Shown in pieces: positions 45,984-54,531 of a stretch of DNA of 64,000 nucleotides (position 1 is its first letter; each line of letters opens with the position of its first letter). The position numbers and the translations under genes are program-made. Location: positions 806,001 to 870,000 of the forward strand of contig NZ_AP022595.1 in the NCBI RefSeq assembly GCF_010731875.1, read 5' to 3'. Under the pieces are notes generated by a model. The model was not told the DNA's origin and made no database searches. It saw only the letters and a program-made list of their open reading frames with translations. This DNA is from Mycolicibacterium sarraceniae. Its GTDB lineage: Bacteria; Actinomycetota; Actinomycetes; Mycobacteriales; Mycobacteriaceae.

Positions 45984-45999
45984 TTGTCAAAATTGACAA
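45984..45999. promoter_or_regulatory. Palindromic operator with overlapping divergent -35 elements
   Basis: TTGTCAA-AA-TTGACAA is a perfect inverted repeat with 7-bp arms in the 56-bp gap between the TetR gene and the divergent DUF2834-like gene. Each arm contains TTGACA, a consensus -35, in opposite directions (45993-45998 forward, 45985-45990 reverse). Binding here would block both promoters at once. Confidence 0.65.
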
Positions 46000-46033
46000 A
46001 ACATGCGGCGATCTTCACTACAGTTACCGAGTC

Positions 46034-46522
46034 ATGACGCTTCTTGTTCATGCCGTGCTGGCTGTCCTTGTCATCGCGTGGATCATCGGATCCAATTCTT
46101 CGATCTTCCGGCGGCCCGCCAGCGGGCCCGCGGTGAGCGCCTTGGAGATCGTCTACTACGTCGCGGGTCTCGCATCGATCGTGCTGGGCTGGTACTTCAA
46201 CATCCAGTTCGTGCACCAGTACGCCGATGGCAGCGGCAATGTCGTCACGGGTGCGGGCAGCTGGTGGCAGTTCATCACGCTGGGCTACGACAACCCCGCC
46301 GCGGCATCAGCCAGTCAGGACTACACGATCGGTAATGTGATCCTCCTGCCGTTGTTCACGATTATCGACGGGTACCGGCGCGGGATTCGCCGGCCATGGT
46401 TGTTCTTCGTCGCCAGCCTATTCACCAGTTTCGCGTTCGCCTGGGCGTTCTACCTTGCGACGGTGGAACGCCAGCGGCTGCACGAGAAGGCTTCTCAGCC
46501 GGTCGGCGCCAGCGTCGGGTAG
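46034..46522 (+). CDS. Four-helix membrane protein, DUF2834-like
   Basis: The 162-residue protein has about four membrane helices: LVHAVLAVLVIAWIIGSN, LEIVYYVAGLASIVLGWYF, NVILLPLFTIIDGYRRG and LFFVASLFTSFAFAWAFYLA. An extracytoplasmic loop contains GSWWQFITLGYDNPAAASAS. I recall this layout as DUF2834; function is unknown. It diverges from the TetR gene and is a likely target of that repressor. The last eight or so residues (QPVGASVG) may be read-through into debris on the other strand. Confidence 0.7.
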   Translation: MTLLVHAVLAVLVIAWIIGSNSSIFRRPASGPAVSALEIVYYVAGLASIVLGWYFNIQFVHQYADGSGNVVTGAGSWWQFITLGYDNPAAASASQDYTIGNVILLPLFTIIDGYRRGIRRPWLFFVASLFTSFAFAWAFYLATVERQRLHEKASQPVGASVG

Positions 46523-46614
46523 TCGACGTAGCCGGCAGCGCCCGGTAGCTCGCCGGGTTCGCCCGCCGCCACGGCATCGCCCAATCGGTGGGCCGAACCG
46601 GGCTGCGCTGGGAC
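46495..46614 (-). pseudogene. Unidentified C-terminal coding fragment
   Basis: A minus-strand frame ending at TGA 46495-46497 reads HRLGDAVAAGEPGELPGAAG then YVDYPTLAPTG. The GYVDYPTL ending is reminiscent of old-yellow-enzyme-type reductase C-termini (GYTDYPTL), but the match is short. It overlaps the end of the DUF2834-like gene and abuts the IS3 remnant, so it is probably one more truncated gene end. Confidence 0.3.
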
Positions 46615-46615
46615 A

Positions 46616-46850
46616 ATGCCCAGTCCCCAATCCCTCTGGAGCACAGGGAAATCGGAGTTCGACCGCCGGTATCACTGGCCCACGCAGAGTGCTGCTAGGC
46701 TCACGGTCGGCGACTGGATCGAACGGGTCTACAACCGCCGACGGCGGCACTCGAAACTCGGCATGATCAGCCCCGTCACCGTCGAGAATCACCACACTCA
46801 GACGGCACAAGCCGCCTGATCCCGTGTCCACCATCCGGGGTAAACCTCAC
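46616..46850 (+). mobile_element. 3' end of an IS3-family transposase with terminal sequence
   Basis: The frame to TGA at 46817-46819 reads KSEFDRRYHWPTQSAARLTV then GDWIERVYNRRRRHSKLGMI and SPVTVENHH. This is the C-terminus of an IS3-family OrfB integrase (YNRRRRHSALGQISPV type). The stop is followed by GTGTCCACCATCCGGGGTAA and ACCTCA, which resembles the right terminal inverted repeat of such elements. The DDE core and left end are absent, so this is a relic. Confidence 0.8.
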
Positions 46851-46855
46851 CCTTA

Positions 46856-48107
46856 CTACGGATCGTCGCCCTTCGGATCAAGGAAACGTTCGGGGTGGTG
46901 GTAGTCGTTGACGCCGCCGGTGAGCATGGGTAGGCCGGGTGGTGGGATCCATTGGGTGTCGCCGCTGGCGAGTGTGCGGGTGTTCCAGCTGCCGGTTTCG
47001 ACGAGGTTGTTGTCGGGTGGGCAGGCCAGCCGCGGTCCTTGGCGTGCAGGATGATTCGCTGATCGGCGCAGGCGTTCCGTTTGGCGCGCCCCAGCCATAA
47101 CGCTCGCCCCTTCACCCCGTCGAACAACGCGAGGTAGAGGTAGGCGTGGCTGGCCATCCGGATCAGATCGGGGATCGGCAACAAGGTGCCCCCGGCGGTG
47201 ACGGCATGCCCGGCCTTGTTCTGCAGGTCGTGGACAGTGGCGGTGGCGATGACCGTGACGGGTAGCCCGTTGTGCTGGCCGAACTTCGGATCGCCGAGCC
47301 GTCCACGCACCAATGCTGTCAGCGCATCATGCTGACGCTGCCCACAGCTGCGCCGGTCTCGCTCCTGGACCTCATCCGAGGGTGCGACGGTCGGGTTATC
47401 GTCGGCGGGGTTGCCCACGCCGGGGGCGGCGAACTTGGCGAACCAGGCGTCGAGTTCCGAGCGTAGTTCGGGGTCGGCGATCAACCGGCCGACGCTCATC
47501 CCGTCGACCTGTTGACCCCCACACCACACAAACCCGCGTTTGCGGGCGCGGTCCTCATCGGAAAACGTGCCATCGGGATTGAGATGCAGTGCGAGCCGGT
47601 GGGCGAGTTTCTCCAGCTGATCCGGGCGCAGATTCACCGCATGCTGGGCTAAGAGGACTGCTCGGCCTTCTCGATCTCGACTGGCGGGACGTGGTCGGGG
47701 AGATCTCGGAAGAACTTCTGAATCACCCGCAGGTGCTCGCCATCAAGTAGTCCGTCGTGCCACGCCGTCGCAGTCTTGGGCAACACCGGCGGCAACAGTT
47801 CCCCCGTCAGCGTGGTCCGCGGCGCGAGTTGTTCAGCGTTGCGGATCCGCCGGTTGGCCTCCTTGCGGCTGATCCGCAGCACGTCGGCCAGCATGATCGG
47901 TATAGGTGGGCAGCCCTCAAACCGCTCCAACCGCGCCACCCCGGCATGAGAGACCGCCGTCAGCCGACGCTGAGCCGTTTCCACCCACTCCAACACCGCG
48001 AACCGCTCCGGAGCGGCCAACTCCTCGATGTCAGCGGCACTCACAAGTTCGACTGCGGCGTCGAGCGCATCCAGCGCCGCCAGAACCGAACTCATACCTC
48101 CGAACAC
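46856..48107 (-). pseudogene. 13E12-repeat family (DUF222/HNH) protein, frameshifted and lacking the HNH core
   Basis: The N-terminal DUF222 half starts at 48095 or 48107 and includes VETAQRRLTAVSHAGVARLE and LRISRKEANRRIRNAEQLAP. It ends in EKAEQSS and TAG at about 47649. Two extra bases at that point explain the break, since the next frame continues LAQHAVNLRPDQLEKLAHRL. The second half runs to ALWLGRAKRNACADQRIILH then AKDRG. There the segment that should carry the HNH motif (CSAPGC...HH) is deleted, and a changed frame gives WIPPPGLPMLTGGVNDYHHP to TAG 46856. It is therefore inactive. Confidence 0.88.
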
Positions 48108-48195
48108 TAGTGCGAACCACCGACAAAAACCGCACCCACCAGCAAGCTGTGGACGTACCCGAAGCTGGGGATAATGCCGCACTCCACAACGGAAC

Positions 48196-49224
48196 TCAGT
48201 CTCCGCGGACCTCATCCAGGAACGCGCGCACGGTGTCCTCCGACGCCGACGACGGCAGCCCGACCATCACCCGGTCGATGATGCCGTCGCAGCGCGCCCC
48301 CAGCGCCGCGGCCAACCCGTCAAGCGGGGCGACAACGGCGAATGTCTCCAAAATTTCGTCCGAGATCATTGTGGCCATGGCATCCCATTGGCCTTCCAGC
48401 GACAGCCGGTGCAGCTCGCTCTGCAGATCTCCCCAGCCGTGTAGCTCCAACACCTTCCGATACGCAGGTGTGGACGCGTAGAAGGCGATCTGCTTGCGAC
48501 TGGCCGCAGCCGCAGCCTCGATCTCCGCCTCGTCCACGCCGGTGACCACGAACACCGGTGCCATCACCTGGAAATCGGCCCGCGAGCGCCCGGACTTGGC
48601 CATCCCGCGCTGCAGCGCCGGGATCGTCACCTCGTCGAAGTACCGCTTGGTGGTGAAGGCGTGCGCGATCAGTCCGTCGGCGACCTCGCCGCACACCTCG
48701 GTCATCAACTCGCCCACGGCGGCGATCACAACCTTCGGCGACCCATAGGGGTGCAACTCCGGCACGAACATCGGTGTCATCAGGCGGTGGGTGTAGAAAT
48801 CGCCGTCGAAGCCGAGCTTGGCGCCGTCTCGCCAGCAATCCCAAATGGCATGCAGGGCAAAGACGAACTCGCGCATCCGCCGGGCGGGCTGGCTCCACGG
48901 CATGCTGAACCGCTTCTCGATGTGCGGCTTTATCTGAGTGCCCAGCCCGAGCAGCAGCCGGCCCTGCGAATAGTCCTGCAGATCCCAGCCGATGTTGGCA
49001 ACGTTCATCGGATTGCGGGCAAATGCCACCGCGATGCTGGTGCCCAGCTCGATCGTGGTGGTGTGCTCGGCGGCCAGCGTGAGCGGCAGGAACGGATCGT
49101 GACTGATCTCGGCGGTCCAGCACCCGTCATAGCCGAGCCGTTCGACCTCACGGGCCGCGTCAGCGACTTCGGCGAGCCGGCTGATTACCCCGCGGTCGAC
49201 CTTGAGACCGCCCACCGCACCCAT
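48196..49224 (-). CDS. LLM-class F420-dependent oxidoreductase (TIGR03617-like)
   Basis: The 342-residue TIM-barrel protein shows the LLM pattern EVERLGYDGCWTAEISHDPF near residue 27, TTTIELGTSIAVAFARNPMN, and GRLLLGLGTQIKPHIEKRF near 88. SPKVVIAAVGELMTEVCGEV and ADGLIAHAFTTKRYF near 165-190 complete the fold. Members use the deazaflavin F420 or FMN; mycobacteria are rich in them and many act on lipids or xenobiotics. ATG 49224 follows the promoter region with a palindrome shared with the divergent carboxylase pseudogene. Substrate is unknown. Confidence 0.88.
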   Translation of the reverse strand: MGAVGGLKVDRGVISRLAEVADAAREVERLGYDGCWTAEISHDPFLPLTLAAEHTTTIELGTSIAVAFARNPMNVANIGWDLQDYSQGRLLLGLGTQIKPHIEKRFSMPWSQPARRMREFVFALHAIWDCWRDGAKLGFDGDFYTHRLMTPMFVPELHPYGSPKVVIAAVGELMTEVCGEVADGLIAHAFTTKRYFDEVTIPALQRGMAKSGRSRADFQVMAPVFVVTGVDEAEIEAAAAASRKQIAFYASTPAYRKVLELHGWGDLQSELHRLSLEGQWDAMATMISDEILETFAVVAPLDGLAAALGARCDGIIDRVMVGLPSSASEDTVRAFLDEVRGD

Positions 49225-49231
49225 GGTGACA

Positions 49232-49260
49232 GACCATACAGTAAGCACTTCAGTATGGTC
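49232..49260. promoter_or_regulatory. Perfect 8-bp-arm inverted repeat between LLM gene and carboxylase
   Basis: GACCATAC (49232-49239) and GTATGGTC (49253-49260) are perfect inverted arms around 13 bases, in the 61-bp divergent gap. The spacing puts half-site centres 21 bp apart (two helical turns), fitting a dimeric TetR-like regulator or a pair of dimers. Candidate regulators are encoded 3.5-4.5 kb away (52694 and 53772). Confidence 0.55.
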
Positions 49261-49285
49261 AACGCCGCCACGGTTAGGACAGTCG

Positions 49286-50697
49286 ATGAGCAACGCGCAG
49301 GACTGGCAGGAGACCCTTCACGACCTGAGCCGCCGTCGCAGGCACTCCCACGCGATGGGTGGCGAAGAGCGCGTCGCCAAGCACCACGGCAAGGGGAAGC
49401 TCGACGCCCGCGGCCGCATCGACCACCTCCTCGACGAGGGCACCTTTCAGGAGTTCGGCACCCTGGTCGGTGGCGAAATCGCCGCCGACGGCCTGGTCGC
49501 GGGTGCCGGCCGTATCGACGGAACCCCGGTGATGGTCGGCGCGGAGGACTTCACCACTCTGGCCGGCAGCATCGGCCCCGGCGGCAACGCCAAGCGGAAT
49601 CGGCTCGCCGAGTTGTCGCTGCGCGACAAGATTCCGTCGGTGATGCTGCTGGAGGGGGCCGGTTTCCGTGCCGCAGGCGGTGAGCACTACGGCCGCACAC
49701 CCACCGAACTGATCGCCCAGGCACAGTGCTCCGGCAAGGTTCCCACGATCTCCGCTGTCCTCGGCCCGTCCGCCGGCCACGGCGCGCTCGTCGCTCCGAT
49801 CTGCGATTTCTCCATCATGAGCCATTAGGGCGCAATCTTCACGGCCGGACCCCCGGTAGTGAAAGAGGCCACTGGAGAAGACATCTCGAAAGAAGACCTG
49901 GGCGGACCGACCGTCGCACTATCCAGTGGCGTCATCCATAACTACGCCGAGACCGACGAGAGCGTGCTCGACGCTATCAGGCGCTACCTGTCCTACTTCC
50001 CTTCCAGCGCATGGTCATATCCCCCGACCCGGCTGTACGACGAGGACGTCGGGCTTCGCCCCACCCCCGAACTGCTCGACATCGTCTCCCGAGGCAACCG
50101 CAACACCTACGACATGCGCGCTGTTCTCGACGTCGTGTTCGACGACACGGACTGGCTGGAGGTCCAGCCGACGTTCGGCCAGGCCATCATCTGCGCGCTC
50201 GCGCATTTCATCACCGTGGCCGATTCCTTCCACCTGCCGGTCGTCTTTCTGGCCGATAACCCGGGCATGCTCCCTGGCAGTCAGTCTGAGCGCAATGGTG
50301 TACTGCGCAGCGGGGCAGGGATGTTCGCCGCCCAGACCGCGGCTACCACGCTGAAACTCCATGTCACGTTGCGCAAGGCGTTCGGGTTCGGCTCGATGGT
50401 CACGTGTCTCTGCTGGGTTTCGACAATCAGGTGGCGACCTTCGCCTACCCAGGCGCCACCATGGGGGCGATGAGCGCGGCCGCGCTGAGCCGCCCCTCGC
50501 ACGCCGACGAGGACCTCACCGAAATCCTCAAGAATAGGGAACTCGAGGCCTCCTACCGCTCGGCGAGCCGTCTCGGCTTCGACGAGCTGATCTCACCCGA
50601 AGAGACCCGCAATGCGCTGATGCTCGCACTGCAGCGCGGGGTTTTCAACCGTCAAGAAGTCGCCGAGCCGGTGAGCCGGACCGTCATCACGCCCTAG
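49286..50697 (+). pseudogene. Acyl-CoA carboxylase beta (carboxyltransferase) subunit, nonsense plus frameshift
   Basis: The gene starts MSNAQDWQETLHDLSRRRRH and keeps the carboxyltransferase fold: VGAEDFTTLAGSIGPGGNAK, FRAAGGEHYGRTPTEL, and later VVFLADNPGMLPGSQSERNG and QTAATTLKLHVTLRKAFGFG. A TAG at 49826-49828 interrupts FSIMSH-GAIFTAGPPVVKE where homologues have a sense codon, in the same frame. Near 50400 a frameshift separates KAFGFGSMV from SLLGFDNQVATFAYPGATMG and the end at 50697. Two independent lesions argue for a true pseudogene of about 470 codons. The substrate acyl-CoA is unknown. Confidence 0.88.
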
Positions 50698-51742
50698 TGT
50701 CAGACGCGCGGTAGGCCGCGACGACCGGCTCCAGTTCGTCAGGGGTGGCGCCGTGCAAGATCACCGCGTCGGCGCCGTAATCGAATTCCTTGCGGATCCG
50801 GTCGGAGCATTGCTGAGCCGATCCGGTGGCCGACGGCTCCAGCCACTCGTCGGGGATCAGCGTCGCGATATGCTCGATCTGCTCGGCGGTCGCCTTGTGG
50901 TCGATACCGCCGCCGATGGACTGCACCACGGTGTCCGCGCGGAAGCGTTCCAGCACAGCGGGATCCCACGTGTTCGTGCTCACCAGGAGATCGCCGTATC
51001 CCTGCAGGTAGGTAGCCAGCCGCGCGACGGTTTTCTTCAGCCTCAGTTCCTCGGGGAGGTGGTCTCCCACCGTCGCGAAGCAGGACCACACCCGCACGCT
51101 ATCGGGGTCACGACCGGCCTGCTCTGCGGCGTCCTTGACGGTCTTGACAGCGCGTGTCAGCGTCTCCGGGGTGAAGTAGGTGTGCAGGATGACGTCGTCG
51201 TACTCCCGCCCACCGAGCTTGAGCGTTTCAGGACCAAAGGCCACAATGGCCAGCCGGATGTCCTCGTTGAAGTCCGGATCCAGGGACAGGATCGAGTACT
51301 TCCCCAGCGGCCCATCGTGGTTGAAGATCAGCTCCCCGTGCCACAGTCGCCGCATCACCTGCGCGAAGTCCTCCATCTGCGCGGTGGTCACCGGCGGGAT
51401 GCCGAACGCCCCGTAGATGGCCGCGATACCGCGGCCGATCCCCAGCGTGAACCGCCCGCCCGACAGGCGGTGCATGGTGGTGGCCCACGACCCCGTGATC
51501 AGCGGGTGGCGAGTGTTGTGATTGGTTGCCGCCGTAGCGATCTGCATCCGGCTGGTCACCGCAAGGGCTGCGCCGACGAGTGAGGACGCCTCCTTGACGT
51601 TCCAGCGTTCGGAGATGAAGCCGGTGCCCAAGCCCAGCTCCTCACCCCGGCGCGCCTCCTCCATCAGGGTGGCAGGACCCTCGCCGCCGGCTCCGGCCAG
51701 CAGGTAGTAGCCGAGCTCGTCGAGCACACGATCAGTCGTCAC
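50687..51742 (-). CDS. LLM-class F420-dependent oxidoreductase (TIGR03857-like)
   Basis: The 351-residue protein has LLM barrel features: EELGLGTGFISERWNVKEAS near residue 35, RMQIATAATNHNTRHPLITG near 65, and HRLSGGRFTLGIGRGIAAIY near 90. REYDDVILHTYFTPETL and the C-terminal ADAVILHGATPDELEPVV follow. GTG 51742 overlaps the stop of the SnoaL-like gene (GTGA), so it is last in a three-gene operon after a broken phosphotransferase. Its 3' end overlaps the carboxylase pseudogene by 11 bases on the opposite strand. Substrate is unknown. Confidence 0.88.
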   Translation of the reverse strand: MTTDRVLDELGYYLLAGAGGEGPATLMEEARRGEELGLGTGFISERWNVKEASSLVGAALAVTSRMQIATAATNHNTRHPLITGSWATTMHRLSGGRFTLGIGRGIAAIYGAFGIPPVTTAQMEDFAQVMRRLWHGELIFNHDGPLGKYSILSLDPDFNEDIRLAIVAFGPETLKLGGREYDDVILHTYFTPETLTRAVKTVKDAAEQAGRDPDSVRVWSCFATVGDHLPEELRLKKTVARLATYLQGYGDLLVSTNTWDPAVLERFRADTVVQSIGGGIDHKATAEQIEHIATLIPDEWLEPSATGSAQQCSDRIRKEFDYGADAVILHGATPDELEPVVAAYRASDTRA

Positions 51743-52053
51743 GCCCAAACTCCTTGTTTGTAGCCACAATTCCAGACCTCGGTGATCCTGCCGTCGACCA
51801 TACGGAAAATCTCGATGCTGCTGACGGTTGTCTCCATCCCGTCCTTCAGGGTCAGGTCGAACCGGATAGCGGAGAACATCTCTAGATGCTCGTGCACACG
51901 CTTGACGGCCTCGCCGTGGGTGAGCACCACCGCCTCGCCGGCCTCATGGCGAGTCACGCTGTCGCCCAGCAACTCCTCGGCAAGTGCGATATCGCGCTCG
52001 TTCCACACCACCAGGTTGTACAGCTCGACGACCTCATGCGCCGTCCGGCTCAT
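51739..52053 (-). CDS. SnoaL/NTF2-like family protein
   Basis: This 104-residue protein has the SnoaL-like layout: helix SRTAHEVVELYNLVVWNERD, then LAEELLGDSVTRHEAGEAVV, HEHLEMFSAIRFDLTLKDGM and the closing strand DGRITEVWNCGYKQGVWA. It is short but complete for the family. The ATG overlaps the TGA of the broken phosphotransferase gene, and its stop overlaps the LLM gene. Catalytic role is unknown. Confidence 0.85.
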   Translation of the reverse strand: MSRTAHEVVELYNLVVWNERDIALAEELLGDSVTRHEAGEAVVLTHGEAVKRVHEHLEMFSAIRFDLTLKDGMETTVSSIEIFRMVDGRITEVWNCGYKQGVWA

Positions 52054-52656
52054 CGGAACAACTCCAGCGCGTCGATATCGGCGATCGTGGCGACCGCCCG
52101 GTCGGTCAGTGCCAGGCACAGGTCGCGCGACCGCTACGGCAGCGCATCCCAGCCGATCAAGGTGATCACCGGCAGCACCATAAGGAAACCTGCCGCCAGG
52201 CGGTAGTGCCGCCACCTTCATCCGGTCACCGTCGAAAAACATGTTGTCGGCTCGGATATCGCCGTGCAGCAGCATCGACCTCTCGGTCGGTCCGGCCGGC
52301 GCGGTGGCCACACGCTCGGTGAACTGCTCAGCGAAGCGTGCGACGGCCGCGGGAACCGGCTGATGAGAATGCGTCCGGTAGATATCCCGGCCTGGCCCAA
52401 AGGCAGGTACCAGCAGATCGCGCACCGCGGGCATACCGAAGCTCGGAACCACCTGCAGTACAGCGGTTTTCGGCGGCGCTACGGACCAGGGGCGCAGGCC
52501 AGCCAGTTGCGCGATGCAGAGTCCGGCCCGCTCGAGTGACAGCCCGGCGATCTGCTCGGCCGCGATGTCGGTGACGGTCGTGCGCAGCGCCTCAGCGAGC
52601 CAGGTCGCGTCGACTGCGTCAATGCCAGACGGCACCGCTGCCGTCGCTGAAGTCAC
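52050..52656 (-). pseudogene. APH-like phosphotransferase, internally deleted
   Basis: The N-terminal half keeps ATWLAEALRTTVTDIAAEQI and the catalytic loop MLLHGDIRADNMFFDGDRMK (the HGD-x4-N motif), but the nucleotide-binding lobe between them is shortened. After the loop, where VDFQ should follow, sequence is deleted and frames change. The former C-terminus appears in another frame as LAAGFLMVLPVITLIGWDAL, a TAG, then RSRDLCLALTDRAVATIADI to TGA 52050. At least two deletions and one stop are needed. It led the SnoaL-LLM operon and diverges from a TetR gene. Confidence 0.82.
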
Positions 52657-52693
52657 GCTCGAAAGATAGTTGTCGTGCGTTTAATATGCAAGG

Positions 52694-53302
52694 GTGCCTT
52701 CTCCCGAACGCGGTTTGACCCAACCCGAACGGGTCGAAGCGTCTCGACGGCGGCTCATCGAGGCAGCCGCCGAGCTGATCGTCGAGAAGGGCTGGGAGGC
52801 AACCACAGCCGCCGAGATCGGGCGGCGAGCAGGCTATAGCCGCACGATGGTGCACGCCCGTTTCGGCGGCAAGGAAGCCATCCTGGATGACTTCCTCCAG
52901 GAGTACCTCGGGCGTTTCAACCCGCACCCGAACCCGGCGGCGACGGGCATGGATCAGGTGCTCGCGCACATCGACCGCACCCGCGACCTGTATGCCCACG
53001 ACTCCGACGTGCTGCGCGCCATGTTCTTCTCCACCTTCGAGGCCACGAAGACAACCTCCGCGCTGCGCCAGACGGTGAGCGACCAGCTGACCGGCGGAAT
53101 CGCCAATGTGGCGGAAGGTTTACGGAAAGGACAGCGGGACAGATCTGTTCGCCGTGGCATCGACATCGACCGGGCGGTCAGCGATATCACCGCGGTGTTC
53201 TTCGGCGTCGCATTTCTGTGGATCGCACTTCCCGCCGGATTCGACCTGGACACCGAGCTGGCGCACGCCCGCGAGCGGATCGTGCGCGACTACGGCGCCT
53301 GA
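52694..53302 (+). CDS. TetR family transcriptional regulator
   Basis: The 202-residue protein has a standard TetR DNA-binding domain: ASRRRLIEAAAELIVEKGWE, then TTAAEIGRRAGYSRTMVHAR with FGGKEAILDDFL. The ligand domain contains YAHDSDVLRAMFFSTFEATK and a C-terminal FFGVAFLWIALPAGFDLDTE. GTG 52694 is the start. It diverges from the broken phosphotransferase/SnoaL/LLM operon with only 37 bases between, so it most likely regulates that operon and itself. I found no clear palindrome in that short gap. Its 3' end overlaps minus-strand debris. Confidence 0.9.
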   Translation: MPSPERGLTQPERVEASRRRLIEAAAELIVEKGWEATTAAEIGRRAGYSRTMVHARFGGKEAILDDFLQEYLGRFNPHPNPAATGMDQVLAHIDRTRDLYAHDSDVLRAMFFSTFEATKTTSALRQTVSDQLTGGIANVAEGLRKGQRDRSVRRGIDIDRAVSDITAVFFGVAFLWIALPAGFDLDTELAHARERIVRDYGA

Positions 53303-53446
53303 GTCAACACACCCAGGAACCGTTCGATCTGCGCCTGCACTGCACCGGAGAACAGGTGCCCGACGTGCCCGCCGTCGTGCCAGGCGCCCACGATCAGCCT
53401 GCGCTCCGCCGGTGCCAACGGCTCGAGTGTCAGTGGGTCGATCACC
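53290..53446 (-). pseudogene. Alpha/beta-hydrolase C-terminal fragment
   Basis: The minus strand reads LTLEPLAPAERRLIVGAWHD, then GGHVGHLFSGAVQAQIERFL and GVLTQAP before TAG at 53290-53292. The ERRLIVGAWHDGGHV piece resembles the catalytic-histidine end of CocE-type or lipase-like hydrolases. It is joined directly to an enoyl-CoA hydratase N-terminus upstream, with no intact gene for either. The family call is tentative. Confidence 0.45.
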
Positions 53447-53611
53447 GCCGGTGACCACGCCGACGGTCAGATCGGGGTGCTCGCCAAGCTCGTCGACAGC
53501 GTCGGCAAGTCCCTGGCTCACAGCGAGATTCACCGCATTACGGGCCTCGGGCCGATTGATCGTGATGACCAGAATCCGGGCTTGGCGTTCGCGCGACACT
53601 GCGTCCGACAC
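53447..53611 (-). pseudogene. Enoyl-CoA hydratase N-terminal fragment
   Basis: From a possible GTG at 53611 the frame reads ARILVITINRPEARNAVNLA then DELGEHPDLTVGVVTGG. This is the N-terminal 55 residues of crotonase-family enzymes, up to just before the GDNFCAGMDL oxyanion loop. At that point it jumps into the hydrolase fragment. So the catalytic region is gone. It lies upstream of and divergent to a TetR gene, which may once have controlled it. Confidence 0.75.
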
Positions 53612-53771
53612 CCGGTGCTCCTCCGCGTTTGGTGTACTGGTATCGGTAACACCTACTATAGGCATTACAGTACTGGTTGGAGACCGACGGATCTTGAGCG
53701 GAGACGCGGTTCTCAGCGGAACTACCGGTAAATTCCTACCGCCGGTTCTTCAAAAGGAAGGTGGACCTGCA

Positions 53772-54509
53772 GTGGCAAAGTCAGCGACCGCCACCAAGCG
53801 CCCCCGGCGCGAGCGTGGGTCGATCAATCCCGACGACATCATCGCCGGTGCCTTCGAACTCGCCGAACAGGTGTCGATCGACAACCTGAGCATGCCGCTG
53901 CTGGGGAAGCATCTCGGCGTCGGTGTCACCAGCATCTACTGGTATTTCCGAAAGAAGGACGACCTACTCAACGCGATGACCGACCGGGCACTGCGCGAGT
54001 ACGTGTTCGCCACGCCCTACGTCGAAGCCGCCGACTGGCGGGAGACCCTGGCCAATCACGCACGCGCGATGCGCAAGACCTTCCTGGGGAGTCCGATCCT
54101 GTGCGACCTGATCCTGATCCGCTCGGCACTGTCCCCGCGCGCCGTGCGCGCCGGCGAGTTCGAGGTCGAGAAGGCGATCGCCAGCCTGGTCGAGGCCGGG
54201 CTGTCCACCGAGAACGCGTTCGACACCTACTCGGCGATGTCCGTGCATGTGCGGGGTTCGGTTGTCCTGCAACGGCTTTACGAGAAGAACGTGGCCGCCA
54301 ACGAGCATGCGCACCAGCGTGAAGACGCGATCATCGGCAATGCCGAGAGCACGCCGCTGCTGGCCCGGGTGAGCGCCGAGGGGCACCGGATCGGTGCCGC
54401 CGACGAGCGCAATTTCGAGTTCGGGCTGGAGTGCATCCTCGATCACGCGGCTGCGCTGATCGAGGAGGGCAAGAAGCCCGCAGCCGCCAAGGCCCGCCGC
54501 AAGAGATAG
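53772..54509 (+). CDS. TetR family transcriptional regulator
   Basis: The 245-residue protein starts with a basic leader (KSATATKRPRRERGS) and a TetR HTH: DDIIAGAFELAEQVSIDNLS, then MPLLGKHLGVGVTSIYWYFR with KKDDLLNAMTDRAL. The YWYFRKKDDLL motif and the ligand domain with SPILCDLILIRSALSPRAVR are typical of mycobacterial KstR-like or fatty-acid-related TetR regulators. GTG 53772 is preferred, with AAGGAAGG about ten bases upstream. It is convergent with a thiolase gene, which it may control. It ends in a Lys/Arg/Ala-rich tail. Confidence 0.88.
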   Translation: MAKSATATKRPRRERGSINPDDIIAGAFELAEQVSIDNLSMPLLGKHLGVGVTSIYWYFRKKDDLLNAMTDRALREYVFATPYVEAADWRETLANHARAMRKTFLGSPILCDLILIRSALSPRAVRAGEFEVEKAIASLVEAGLSTENAFDTYSAMSVHVRGSVVLQRLYEKNVAANEHAHQREDAIIGNAESTPLLARVSAEGHRIGAADERNFEFGLECILDHAAALIEEGKKPAAAKARRKR

Positions 54510-54531
54510 GTCACCTCCTCGGCGAAAGGAA

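Noticed and set aside
43796..53611. All broken genes considered to be sequencing errors
   Set aside because: Many have multiple lesions and large internal deletions that simple base-call errors cannot produce, while adjacent conserved genes are intact. Single-lesion cases still need read support.
53634..53677. Repeated GTACTGGT upstream of the TetR gene at 53772
   Set aside because: Direct repeats of 8 bp with a 36-bp offset in decayed sequence; too weak to call an operator.
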